Part shown: positions 1-7,930 of the stretch, piece after piece
How the letters are laid out: each line of letters starts with the position of its first letter
Numbering within the stretch: position 1 is the stretch's first letter
Source of the DNA: Streptomyces griseomycini
Lineage (GTDB): Bacteria; Actinomycetota; Actinomycetes; Streptomycetales; Streptomycetaceae
DNA: 64,000 nt
Direction: 5' to 3'
Assembly: GCF_014203535.1 (NCBI RefSeq)
Contig: NZ_JACHJI010000009.1
Location: 1 to 64,000, forward strand
Translations under genes and position numbers: made by a program
Notes under the pieces: model-generated
What the model was told of the DNA's origin: nothing
The model's database searches: none
What the model saw: only the letters and a program-made list of their open reading frames with translations

Positions 1-138
<138 letters not shown>

Positions 139-167
139 TTGACGCCTCCTCGCCCCGGGCCTACGTT
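139..167 (+). promoter_or_regulatory. Sigma70-type promoter of the ROK/GH4/kinase operon
   Basis: A TTGACG -35 box (139-144) and a TACGTT -10 box (162-167) are separated by exactly 17 bp, close to the HrdB consensus. The expected start of transcription is near 174, which places the following palindrome (178-192) just downstream of it, a classical repressor position. The promoter is inferred from sequence only. Confidence 0.6.
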
Positions 168-177
168 CCCCACCGGA

Positions 178-192
178 CAGGAAACCTTCCTG
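178..192. promoter_or_regulatory. Putative ROK-regulator (CsnR-type) operator
   Basis: The sequence CAGGAA-acc-TTCCTG is a perfect 6-bp inverted repeat with a 3-bp centre. It lies between the predicted transcription start and the ATG at 227. From memory it resembles the AGGAAA/TTTCCT-type operator bound by CsnR, the ROK repressor of chitosanase and glucosamine-oligosaccharide genes. The downstream gene is a ROK regulator, so autoregulation is the simplest reading. Confidence 0.55.
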
Positions 193-226
193 ACAGTCGT
201 CGCGCGGAAGGGCAGGGGGCGCACCC

Positions 227-1477
227 ATGGCGGGAACCACCGGCACCCCGGGCACCCCGCGCGTGCTGCGCGCCATGAACGACCGCGCCGCCCTGGACCT
301 CCTGCTGGAGCACGGACCGCTGTCCCGCACCCGGATCGGCGCGCTCACCGGTCTGTCCAAGCCGACCGCCTCCCAGCTCCTGGCCCGCCTGGAAGCGGCC
401 GGACTGGTCGTGGCCACCGGCACCACCGAGGGCCGCCCCGGCCCGGGCGCCCGGCTGTACGGGGTCAACCCGGCCGCCGCGCACGTCGCCGGGCTCGACG
501 TCGCCCCCGGGCGGATCCGCGCCGCCGTCGCCGACGTCACCGGCCGCACGGTCGGCCGCCACGAACTGCCCACCCCCGGCCGCCGCCCCGGCGCGTCCGT
601 CGTCCGGCAGGTCACCGACGCCCTGGACGGCGCGGTGAGGGCGGCGGGACTGTCCCGCGCCGACCTCCACCGCCTGGTCATCGGCACCCCGGGCGCCTTC
701 GACCCGAACACCGGCCGCCTGCGCTACGCCTCCCACCTGCCCGGCTGGCACTCCCCCGCGCTGCTCGACGAACTCGCCGCCGCGCTGCCGGCGCCGTTCG
801 CGTACGAGAACGACGTCAACCTGGTCGCCCTCGCCGAACAGCGGCTGGGAGCGGCCCGGAACCACACCGACTTCGTCCTGCTCTGGAACCAGGAGGGCCT
901 GGGCGCCGCCCTGGTGCTCGGCGGACGGCTGCACCGGGGCTTCACCGGCGGCGCCGGCGAGGTCGGCTTCCTGCCGGTGCCGGGCGCGCCCCTGGTCCGC
1001 CGGGTCACCAGGGCGGGCAGCGGCGGCTACCAGGAGCTGGCCGGTTCCCAGGCCGTCCCGGCGCTGGCCCGCGGCCTGGGCCTCGAGGACGTCCCGCGGG
1101 GCCCGTACGCCGAGGTGGCCGCAGCCCTCCTCGAGCGCGCCGCCGCCGACCCGGACGACGGGGCCCACCACCGGCTCCTCCGGGCCTACGCCACCCGCCT
1201 GGCCACCGGTCTCGCCTCCCTCGTCTCCGTCCTCGACCCCGAACTCGTGGTCCTGAGCGGCGCGGCCCTCCTCTCCGGCGGCGAGGTGCTGCGCGACCTG
1301 GTCCGGGCCGAACTGGAGGAGCTGGCCGCGCCCCGCCCGCGCCTGGTCCTGGGCGAGGTCCGCGACCACCCCGTGCTGCGCGGCGCGCTGGAGAGCGCGC
1401 TGGCGACCACCCGCGACGAGGTCTTCGACACCTCCCGCCGACCGAGCACCGCCGACCGAGCGAAGGGAAGTCCGTGA
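227..1477 (+). CDS. csnR: ROK-family transcriptional repressor (CsnR-like)
   Basis: A 416-residue ROK/NagC-type regulator. The N-terminus (about 10-75) is a winged helix-turn-helix (the SRTRIGALTGLSKPTASQLL segment). The rest (about 80-390) is a ROK fold. In the first ROK motif the usual kinase DxGGT is replaced by LDVAPG, which suggests a sugar-binding repressor rather than an active kinase. The ATG at 227 follows an AGGGGG-like ribosome site. The stop overlaps the GTG of the next gene (GTGA), so translation is coupled. A perfect palindrome at 178-192 is a likely operator. Operon content (GH4 glycosidase, sugar kinase) and remembered synteny with S. coelicolor point to CsnR, which controls chitosan-oligosaccharide use. 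The csnEFG transporter genes expected next are absent here, so the symbol is provisional. Confidence 0.8.
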   Translation: MAGTTGTPGTPRVLRAMNDRAALDLLLEHGPLSRTRIGALTGLSKPTASQLLARLEAAGLVVATGTTEGRPGPGARLYGVNPAAAHVAGLDVAPGRIRAAVADVTGRTVGRHELPTPGRRPGASVVRQVTDALDGAVRAAGLSRADLHRLVIGTPGAFDPNTGRLRYASHLPGWHSPALLDELAAALPAPFAYENDVNLVALAEQRLGAARNHTDFVLLWNQEGLGAALVLGGRLHRGFTGGAGEVGFLPVPGAPLVRRVTRAGSGGYQELAGSQAVPALARGLGLEDVPRGPYAEVAAALLERAAADPDDGAHHRLLRAYATRLATGLASLVSVLDPELVVLSGAALLSGGEVLRDLVRAELEELAAPRPRLVLGEVRDHPVLRGALESALATTRDEVFDTSRRPSTADRAKGSP

Positions 1478-2739
1478 AACTCACCGTCGTGGGCGGAGGT
1501 TCGACCTACACGCCCGAACTGGTCGACGGCTTCGCCCGCCTGAGGGACGTCTTCCCCCTCACCGAACTGGTCCTCACCGACCCGGCGACGGACCGCCTGG
1601 ACCTCATCGCCCCCCTGTCCCGCCGCATCTTCGCCCGCCGGGGCCACCCCGGCACGATCACCGCCACCACCGACCTGGACGCGGCGGTGGACGGCGCCGA
1701 CGCGGTCCTCCTCCAGTTGCGCGTGGGCGGCCAGGCGGCCCGGCAGCAGGACGAGACCTGGCCCCTGGAGTGCGGCTGCGTGGGCCAGGAGACCACCGGC
1801 GCCGGCGGCCTGGCCAAGGCGCTGCGCACGGTGCCGGTCGTCCTGGACATCGCCGACCGCGTCCGCCGCGCCAGCCCCGACGCCTGGATCATCGACTTCA
1901 CCAACCCCGTGGGCATCGTCACCCGGGCCCTGCTCCGGGCCGGCCACAGGGCGGTGGGCCTGTGCAACGTGGCCATCGGCCTCCAGCGCAAGTTCGCCGC
2001 CCGCCTCGGCACCGACCCCGCCGGCCTCCACCTGGACCACGTGGGCCTGAACCACCTCACCTGGGAGACGGCGGTGCGCCTCGGCGGCCCCGGGGGCGAG
2101 GACGTCCTGCCCCGCCTCCTCGCCGACCACGGCGACGAGGTCGCCGCCGACCTGCGCCTGCCCCGCGCCCTCCTGGACCGCCTGGGGGTCGTCCCCTCCT
2201 ACTACCTGCGCTACTACTACGCCCACGACGAGGTCGTACGGGACCTGCGCACGAAACCCTCCCGGGCCGCCGAGGTCGCCGACATGGAGCGCCGCCTGCT
2301 CGCCCTCTACGCCGACCCCGCCCTCGACGAGAAGCCCGCCCTCCTGGCCCGGCGCGGCGGCGCCTACTACTCCGAGGCGGCGGTGGACCTCGCCGCCGCC
2401 CTCCTGCGCGGCGCCGGAAGCCCCCACCAGGTGGTCAACACCCTCAACAACGGCACCCTCCCGTTCCTCCCCGACGACGCGGTGATCGAGGTCCAGGCCG
2501 CCGTCGGCCCGAAGGGCGCGGCCCCCCTGCCCGTGGCCCCCGTCGACCCCCTCCTCGCGGGCCTGATGGCGAACGTCACCGCCTACGAGGACCTCGCCCT
2601 GGAAGCCGCCCTGCACGGTTCCCGCACCCGCGTGTTCCGCGCCCTCCTCGCCCACCCCCTGATCGCCCAGTACGCGTACGCCGAGCAGCTCACCGACGCC
2701 CTGATCGCACACAACCGGGAGCACCTCGCGTGGGCCTGA
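1474..2739 (+). CDS. GH4 glycosidase (6-phospho-beta-glucosidase family)
   Basis: A protein of about 421 residues, the normal length for glycoside hydrolase family 4, whose members use NAD and a divalent metal to cleave glycosides or 6-phosphoglycosides by an oxidation-elimination route. The N-terminus begins with a Rossmann motif (VVGGGSTYTPELV). NPVGI, the metal-ligand GLCNVAIG cysteine motif and VGLNHLTW follow in family order. The GTG start at 1474 overlaps the regulator stop, and the kinase begins inside its last codons. In the remembered csn operon the equivalent gene is csnH. The natural substrate here is probably an amino-sugar disaccharide, which is inferred from the neighbours only. 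Confidence 0.85.
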   Translation: MKLTVVGGGSTYTPELVDGFARLRDVFPLTELVLTDPATDRLDLIAPLSRRIFARRGHPGTITATTDLDAAVDGADAVLLQLRVGGQAARQQDETWPLECGCVGQETTGAGGLAKALRTVPVVLDIADRVRRASPDAWIIDFTNPVGIVTRALLRAGHRAVGLCNVAIGLQRKFAARLGTDPAGLHLDHVGLNHLTWETAVRLGGPGGEDVLPRLLADHGDEVAADLRLPRALLDRLGVVPSYYLRYYYAHDEVVRDLRTKPSRAAEVADMERRLLALYADPALDEKPALLARRGGAYYSEAAVDLAAALLRGAGSPHQVVNTLNNGTLPFLPDDAVIEVQAAVGPKGAAPLPVAPVDPLLAGLMANVTAYEDLALEAALHGSRTRVFRALLAHPLIAQYAYAEQLTDALIAHNREHLAWA

Positions 2740-3701
2740 CCGCGGGCGTCCTCGCCGTCGACGCCGGCAACAGCAAGACGGACGTGGCCGTGGTCGGCCC
2801 CGACGGCCACGTCCTCGCCACGGCCCGGGGCGCGGGCTTCCGCCCGCCCGCCGAGGGCCTGGACACGGCGATGGCCGCCCTGTCCGCCACCGTCGCCCGG
2901 GCCCTCGCCGACGCCCGCACGCCCGCCGTCGCCCACGTCTCGGCGTGCCTGGCCAACGCGGACCTCCCCGTCGAGGAACAGCAGCTCACCGCGGCCCTGG
3001 AGGCCCGCGGCTGGGGCACCACCGTGGAGGTCCGCAACGACACCTTCGCCGTCCTGCGCGCCGGGGTCACCGAACCCCGCGGCGTGGCCGTGGTCTGCGG
3101 CGCGGGCATCAACTGCGTCGGGATGCACCCCGACGGCCGCACCGCCCGCTTCCCGGCCCTCGGCCGCATCTCCGGTGACTGGGGCGGCGGTTGGGCCCTG
3201 GCCGAGGAGGCCCTCTGGTACGCGGCCCGCGCCCAGGACGGCCGCGGCGCCCCCACCGCCCTGGCCCGCGCCCTCCCGGCCCACTTCGGCCTCCCCGACA
3301 TGCCGGCCCTCGTCGAGGCCCTGCACCTGCGCCACGTCCCCCCGCCCCGCCGCCACGAACTGACCCCGGTGCTCTTCGCCACGGCGGCCGACGGCGACCC
3401 CGTGGCCCGTGCGATCGTCGACCGCCAGGCCGACGAGGTCGTCACGATGGCCACGGTCGCCCTGACCCGCCTCGGCCTCCTCGACGAGGAGACCCCCGTC
3501 CTCCTGGGCGGCAGCGTCCTGGCGGCCGGGCACCCGCAACTCGCCGACCGCGTCCGCACCCTCCTCGCCGACCGGGCCCCCAAGGCGGTCCCCCGGGTCG
3601 TCACCGCCGCCCCGGTCCTGGGCGCGGCCCTCCTGGGCCTCGACCGCCTGGCGGCCCCACCGGAGTCCCACCACCGCCTGCGAGCGCACTTCGGGACCTG
3701 A
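2730..3701 (+). CDS. BadF/BadG-type sugar kinase (N-acetylglucosamine kinase-like)
   Basis: A 323-residue ASKHA-fold kinase. The phosphate-1 motif AVDAGNSKTDVAV is at the N-terminus. A GAGINCVG motif lies near residue 125, an SGDWGGGWALAEEAL segment near 150, and LLGGSVLA near 260. The family includes N-acetylglucosamine and glucosamine kinases. The GTG at 2730 overlaps the upstream gene by 10 bp, so this is the third cistron of one coupled operon. It probably phosphorylates the monosaccharide released by the GH4 enzyme. The equivalent in the remembered csn operon is csnK. No clear terminator follows; 3702-3960 is a gene-free gap before the next operon. Confidence 0.8.
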   Translation: MGLTAGVLAVDAGNSKTDVAVVGPDGHVLATARGAGFRPPAEGLDTAMAALSATVARALADARTPAVAHVSACLANADLPVEEQQLTAALEARGWGTTVEVRNDTFAVLRAGVTEPRGVAVVCGAGINCVGMHPDGRTARFPALGRISGDWGGGWALAEEALWYAARAQDGRGAPTALARALPAHFGLPDMPALVEALHLRHVPPPRRHELTPVLFATAADGDPVARAIVDRQADEVVTMATVALTRLGLLDEETPVLLGGSVLAAGHPQLADRVRTLLADRAPKAVPRVVTAAPVLGAALLGLDRLAAPPESHHRLRAHFGT

Positions 3702-3960
3702 CGGCACCCGGACGCCGGGCTCCCCCCGGCCGCCCGCAGCCGGACCCGGGCCCGGACCCGCACGAGCGCCGCAGGCACCCGTGTCCGGGAACCGAACGGA
3801 CTCCCCCGGCGTGTTCGTGGGCAGGGGGTGGTGCGGGGCGGGCGGCGTGCCGGAATGTCCGGCGACCACGCTGCGATCGGATCAAGATCGTGCCAAGCCG
3901 GTGCGAACGTCGCTCCCGGCAGCGATACTTGCCGCGGAGGATGACCATGGGGGAGGTCAA

Positions 3961-5439
3961 GTGACACACACGCCGGACGGCAGCTCGGCACCACCCGGCC
4001 CCGCCCTGCCGCCACCGCCCACCCTGCCGGCGGTGCCGCCGCAACCCGCCCCCGTCCCCGCGTCGGCACACGCACCGGCGCACGCGCCCGGCGCCCACCA
4101 CCCCGCACCACCACCGCCTCAGGCCCGCCGCACCGCCTTCGCCGAGGGCGTGGACCGCCTGCGCGAGGCCGCCACCACCGAGCCCGGACGCCTCCGCATC
4201 ATCGGCGCGGTCCTCGCCGCCCTCGTCCTCGCCTTCGGCGCCGTCACCGCCTGGCAGACGACCGACCGCACGGCCGCGGCGGACGACGTCCTCACCAGCA
4301 GCCAGCCGCTCACCTCGGACGCCGCCGACATCTACCGCTCGCTCGCCGACGCCAACACCGCCGCCTCCAGCGGCTTCCTGGCCGGCGGTCAGGAGACCGC
4401 CGCCTCCCGGGACCGCTACGAGCGGGGCGTCCGCACCGCCGCCGCCAAGCTCGTGGGCGCCGCGGCCAACTCCGACCCCGGCTCCCCGTCCGCGGCCACG
4501 ATCGCCCGGCTCAACCGCCTGCTCCCCGAGTACAAGGGCCTGGTGGAACGCGCCCGCACCTACAACCGCCAGGGCTTCCCCGTGGGCGGCGCCTACCTGC
4601 GGTACGCGAACGAGAAGATGCAGGAGGAGATGCTCCCGGCGGCGGAGGACCTCTACGAGAAGGAGAACCAGCGCCTGAGCGCCGACTACGCGGACGCGAC
4701 CCCGTACCCCTGGGCCGCCATCGCCCTCGGCCTCCTGGCGCTGGCCGCGCTCGCCTGGGCCCAGCGCCGCACCTACCTGCGCACCCACCGCGTGCTCAAC
4801 CACGGCCTGGTCACGGCCACCGCGGCGACCACGGTGGCCCTCCTCTGGCTGACGGTCGGCCACGGCGTCGCCCGATCCGGCCTGGAGGACTCCCACGACC
4901 ACGGCGTCCGCTCGCTCAACGTGCTGCACGACGCCCGCATCGCCTCGCTGAAGGCCCGCGGCAACGAGAACCTCACGCTGGTGGCCCGCGGCGCCGAGAC
5001 GAAGAAGGTCGGCGGCGAGACCGTCGACGCCTACGACCACGACTTCGGGCGCGACATGGACGCCCTCGCCCGGGGCCTGGCCCGGGCGGAGCGACTCGCG
5101 GACGACGACAGCGGCGAGCGGCCGGTCGCCTCGGCGGTGGACAACATGACCGAGTGGCTCAAGCGCCACGAGGCCGCCCGCGAACGGGACGAGAACGGCG
5201 ACTACCAGCAGGCGCTGGACATGGTGATCGGCGCCGAGGGCGCGACCGGCGAGTGCTTCGACAACGTGGACGAGAACCTGGCCACGGCGATCGAGCACGA
5301 GCAGGGCGAGTTCAGGCGGGCGGCCGGCGACGGCCGGGACGCGCTGACGGGCCTGCCGGCCGGCGCGGCCGCCCTCGCGGTGGTGGGCGCGGCCGGCGCG
5401 GTGCTGGGCATCGGCCGCAGGCTGTCGGAGTACCGGTGA
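3961..5439 (+). CDS. GlnX-like four-helix membrane sensor protein
   Basis: About 492 residues. A proline-rich cytoplasmic N-terminus (1-60) is followed by a TM helix near 78-98, an exported alpha-helical domain, TM helices near 250-268 and 282-300, a second exported helical domain and a final TM near 465-486. This matches the layout of GlnX, the mycobacterial/corynebacterial partner of GlnH and PknG, thought to relay extracellular Asp/Glu status to PknG. The GTG at 3961 is chosen for its strong GGGGGAGG ribosome site. The longer upstream frame from 3781 has no coding character. The GlnH-like gene follows 14 bp later. Function is inferred from order and topology. Confidence 0.75.
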   Translation: MTHTPDGSSAPPGPALPPPPTLPAVPPQPAPVPASAHAPAHAPGAHHPAPPPPQARRTAFAEGVDRLREAATTEPGRLRIIGAVLAALVLAFGAVTAWQTTDRTAAADDVLTSSQPLTSDAADIYRSLADANTAASSGFLAGGQETAASRDRYERGVRTAAAKLVGAAANSDPGSPSAATIARLNRLLPEYKGLVERARTYNRQGFPVGGAYLRYANEKMQEEMLPAAEDLYEKENQRLSADYADATPYPWAAIALGLLALAALAWAQRRTYLRTHRVLNHGLVTATAATTVALLWLTVGHGVARSGLEDSHDHGVRSLNVLHDARIASLKARGNENLTLVARGAETKKVGGETVDAYDHDFGRDMDALARGLARAERLADDDSGERPVASAVDNMTEWLKRHEAARERDENGDYQQALDMVIGAEGATGECFDNVDENLATAIEHEQGEFRRAAGDGRDALTGLPAGAAALAVVGAAGAVLGIGRRLSEYR

Positions 5440-5453
5440 GAGGGGGCCTGACG

Positions 5454-6509
5454 ATGAACGCACGACGCTTGCGGGCCGGCCTGAGGGGCTGGGGCGGAGT
5501 GGGCGCGATGGCCGTCGCCTGCGCCCTCGCCCTGGTCTTCGCGCTGGTGCTGACCTGCGCCGGGGCTCCCGGCGGGGTCCCGGTCGACGACGGCGCCGAG
5601 ACCTCCGGCCGGTCCGTGGGGCACGCCGCCCCGGCCCGGGCGGACGCGGAGTGCGAGGACCCGGAGAAGCAGACCCTGTCCCCCTCCCGCGCGGACGGCG
5701 ACACCATCGAGGCGATCAAGAACCGCCGGGGCGAGAAGCGCAAGCTGATCGTCGGTGTCGACCAGAACAGCTACGGCTGGGGCTACCGGGACCCCAACAG
5801 CGGGGAGGGCGGGCGGCTCGAGGGGTTCGACATCGACCTGGTGCACCGCATCGCCGAGGACATACTCGGCGACCCGGACGCGGTCCAGTTCAAGGCGATC
5901 CCCACCGACCAGCGCATCCCGGCGATCCAGGACGGCCGGGTCGACATGGTGGTCCGCACCATGACGATCAACTGCGCGCGCCTGGAGGAGGTGGCGTTCT
6001 CCGCGCCGTACTTCAAGACGGGCCAGCAGGTCCTGGCCCCGAAGTCGTCACCGGTCGAGGGCTACGACGAGACGCTCGCGGACCGGAGGATCTGCACGGC
6101 GGCGGGCTCCACCGCGTACGCGAAGCTGGCGGAGGACAAGAAGGCCGGCCGGCTCCCGGAGTCCACCGACATCCGCACCACCGTCCCCAACCAGCTGGAC
6201 TGTCTGGTGCGCCTGCAGCTCGGCGAGGTCGACGCGGTGGTCACCGACGGCGCGCTCGCGGCGAGCCAGGCAGCGCAGGACCCGACGGTCCAGCTCAAGG
6301 GCGAGGCCTTCACGGCCGAGTACTACGGCGTGGCGATGAAGAAGGACGCGGACGACCTGGTCCGCCGGGTCAACCAGATCCTGGTGGACTTCCGCGCGGA
6401 CACCGAGGACGGCTGGCAGGACTCGTACGACGAGTGGCTGTCGGACACGATGGCCGGGGACCCGTCGAAGTCGGAGCCACCGGCGCCCGTGTACGCACGC
6501 GAGAACTGA
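5454..6509 (+). CDS. GlnH-like amino-acid-binding protein
   Basis: A 351-residue periplasmic-binding-protein type II (SBP_bac_3) domain at about 90-335, with family motifs LEGFDIDLVHRIA, IPAIQDGRVDMVV, TMTINCARLEEVAFS and VDAVVTDGA. The N-terminus has Arg residues and a hydrophobic stretch (about 17-34) ending in LVLTC (Cys35). A lipobox normally has Gly/Ala/Ser before the Cys, so the Thr makes lipidation uncertain; a plain membrane anchor is possible. No ABC permease or ATPase is adjacent. That fits a sensory role, as in mycobacterial GlnH-GlnX-PknG signalling, rather than uptake. The ATG at 5454 has a GAGAGGGGG ribosome site; a GTG at 5436 is an alternative. Confidence 0.8.
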   Translation: MNARRLRAGLRGWGGVGAMAVACALALVFALVLTCAGAPGGVPVDDGAETSGRSVGHAAPARADAECEDPEKQTLSPSRADGDTIEAIKNRRGEKRKLIVGVDQNSYGWGYRDPNSGEGGRLEGFDIDLVHRIAEDILGDPDAVQFKAIPTDQRIPAIQDGRVDMVVRTMTINCARLEEVAFSAPYFKTGQQVLAPKSSPVEGYDETLADRRICTAAGSTAYAKLAEDKKAGRLPESTDIRTTVPNQLDCLVRLQLGEVDAVVTDGALAASQAAQDPTVQLKGEAFTAEYYGVAMKKDADDLVRRVNQILVDFRADTEDGWQDSYDEWLSDTMAGDPSKSEPPAPVYAREN

Positions 6510-6570
6510 CCGCCGTCCAGGCCGGCATGACACCGTGACCACCACCAACCCCCGCAGCGAGAGGTGATCG

Positions 6571-7908
6571 ATGGGCGACACGGACCCCACCGGGCCGGTG
6601 ATGGACCGGGACGAGGTGGACCGTGCGCTGGCGCGGCTCGGCGCGGAGCACGAGGCCATCGAGACCTCGCTCCTCGCCCTGCAGGACCACGCGGGCCGAC
6701 GACTCCTGGAGGGCGCGCGGCTCACCGGGCTCACCCAGGAGCGCTGGACGGCCACGGAGGCGGCGATCACGCTGCTGTGGACGTACTTCGACGCCTACAC
6801 GGACGCGTTGCGCACCGCCCGGGACGTCCGGGCCCGCCGCCGCTGGTCCAGCCGTGAGGACCTGGTGGAGCTGACGGAGCTGCTGCGCGGCGAGTGCGTC
6901 ACGGTGGCGGGTTCGGCGGCCGCCCCGACGTCGATCGGCTCGACGGGACGCCTCAGCGAGCGCTACTCCCTGGCCGCCCTCGTCGACCGGATGAACGAGC
7001 TGTACGCGACCTCGCTCGACGTGGTCGTCGCCGCGGACGTGGTGTGGTCGGCGCTGCCCGCGCGGATCGACCTCCTGGCCGCCGAACTCCAGCGCACCCG
7101 CAGGCTCGCGCACTCCGTCGGCGTGCGCCCCGGCGAGCACCCGGCGGGCGACGACCTGGAGCGGATCACCCGCACCCTGACCCGGCTGCGCGAGCAGGTG
7201 ATCTCCGACCCGCTGGCGTTCTGGCAGCCGGCCCAGGGCAGTTCGGCACCGGGCGGCGGCAAGCCGGACACCACGGTGTACGACCGCGAGGCGCGCGCCC
7301 TGGAGGACGTGCGCCGTGAGATCGACGCGGTGCTGACGGTCCGCCAGGACGCCGAGAAGCGCATCGTCCGGCTGCGCGACGTGCTCTCCCGCGCCGACCG
7401 CACCCTCGCCGAGGCCCGTACCGCCCGCGGCGAGGTGCTCGCGAAGATCGCCGCGACGGAGGTGCCGGTCGTCAGCGGGCCGCCGACCGCGCTGCAGGAG
7501 CAGCTGTCGACGGCCGCCGAGTACCGGCGGCACGCCCAGTGGCACCGCCTGTCGCCCCTCCTGGAGTCCCTGGAGCAGAAGGCGGAGGACGAACTGCTGC
7601 GCGCCCGCGAGTCGTTGACCGCGGTCACCGCACCCCTGGCGGTCCGCGCCGAGCTGCGCGGGCGGCTGGACGCGTACAAGGCGAAGGTGGCCCGGCACGG
7701 CCTCGCGGAGGACCCCGTGCTGGTGGAGCGGTACGAGAAGGCGCGCCGCATGCTGTGGAGCGCGCCCTGCGACCTGCGCGCCGCCGAGCAGGCGGTGCTG
7801 CGCTACCAGCAGGCGGCCGCGGAGCTGCTCGGCACCGCACCGCGGGTGCCCGGTCAGGGCGTACCGGGCCAGGGCGCGCCCGACGACCGGAAGGGGCCCG
7901 GCGCATGA
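6571..7908 (+). CDS. Conserved unknown helical protein of the PknG cluster
   Basis: A 445-residue protein with no family I recognise. It lacks a signal peptide or TM helix and is rich in Glu, Arg, Ala and Leu with heptad-like spacing, so it is probably a long alpha-helical or coiled-coil cytoplasmic protein. The segment around 245-300 (RDAEKRIVRLRDVLSRADRT) is the clearest helical stretch. The ATG at 6571 follows GAGAGGTGATCG. It sits between the GlnH-like gene and pknG with short gaps (61 and 22 bp), so it is co-transcribed. An adaptor or scaffold between the membrane sensor and the kinase is possible, but this is a guess from position. Confidence 0.75.
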   Translation: MGDTDPTGPVMDRDEVDRALARLGAEHEAIETSLLALQDHAGRRLLEGARLTGLTQERWTATEAAITLLWTYFDAYTDALRTARDVRARRRWSSREDLVELTELLRGECVTVAGSAAAPTSIGSTGRLSERYSLAALVDRMNELYATSLDVVVAADVVWSALPARIDLLAAELQRTRRLAHSVGVRPGEHPAGDDLERITRTLTRLREQVISDPLAFWQPAQGSSAPGGGKPDTTVYDREARALEDVRREIDAVLTVRQDAEKRIVRLRDVLSRADRTLAEARTARGEVLAKIAATEVPVVSGPPTALQEQLSTAAEYRRHAQWHRLSPLLESLEQKAEDELLRARESLTAVTAPLAVRAELRGRLDAYKAKVARHGLAEDPVLVERYEKARRMLWSAPCDLRAAEQAVLRYQQAAAELLGTAPRVPGQGVPGQGAPDDRKGPGA

Positions 7909-7930
7909 GCGACGAGGGGGAGGCGGCGTC

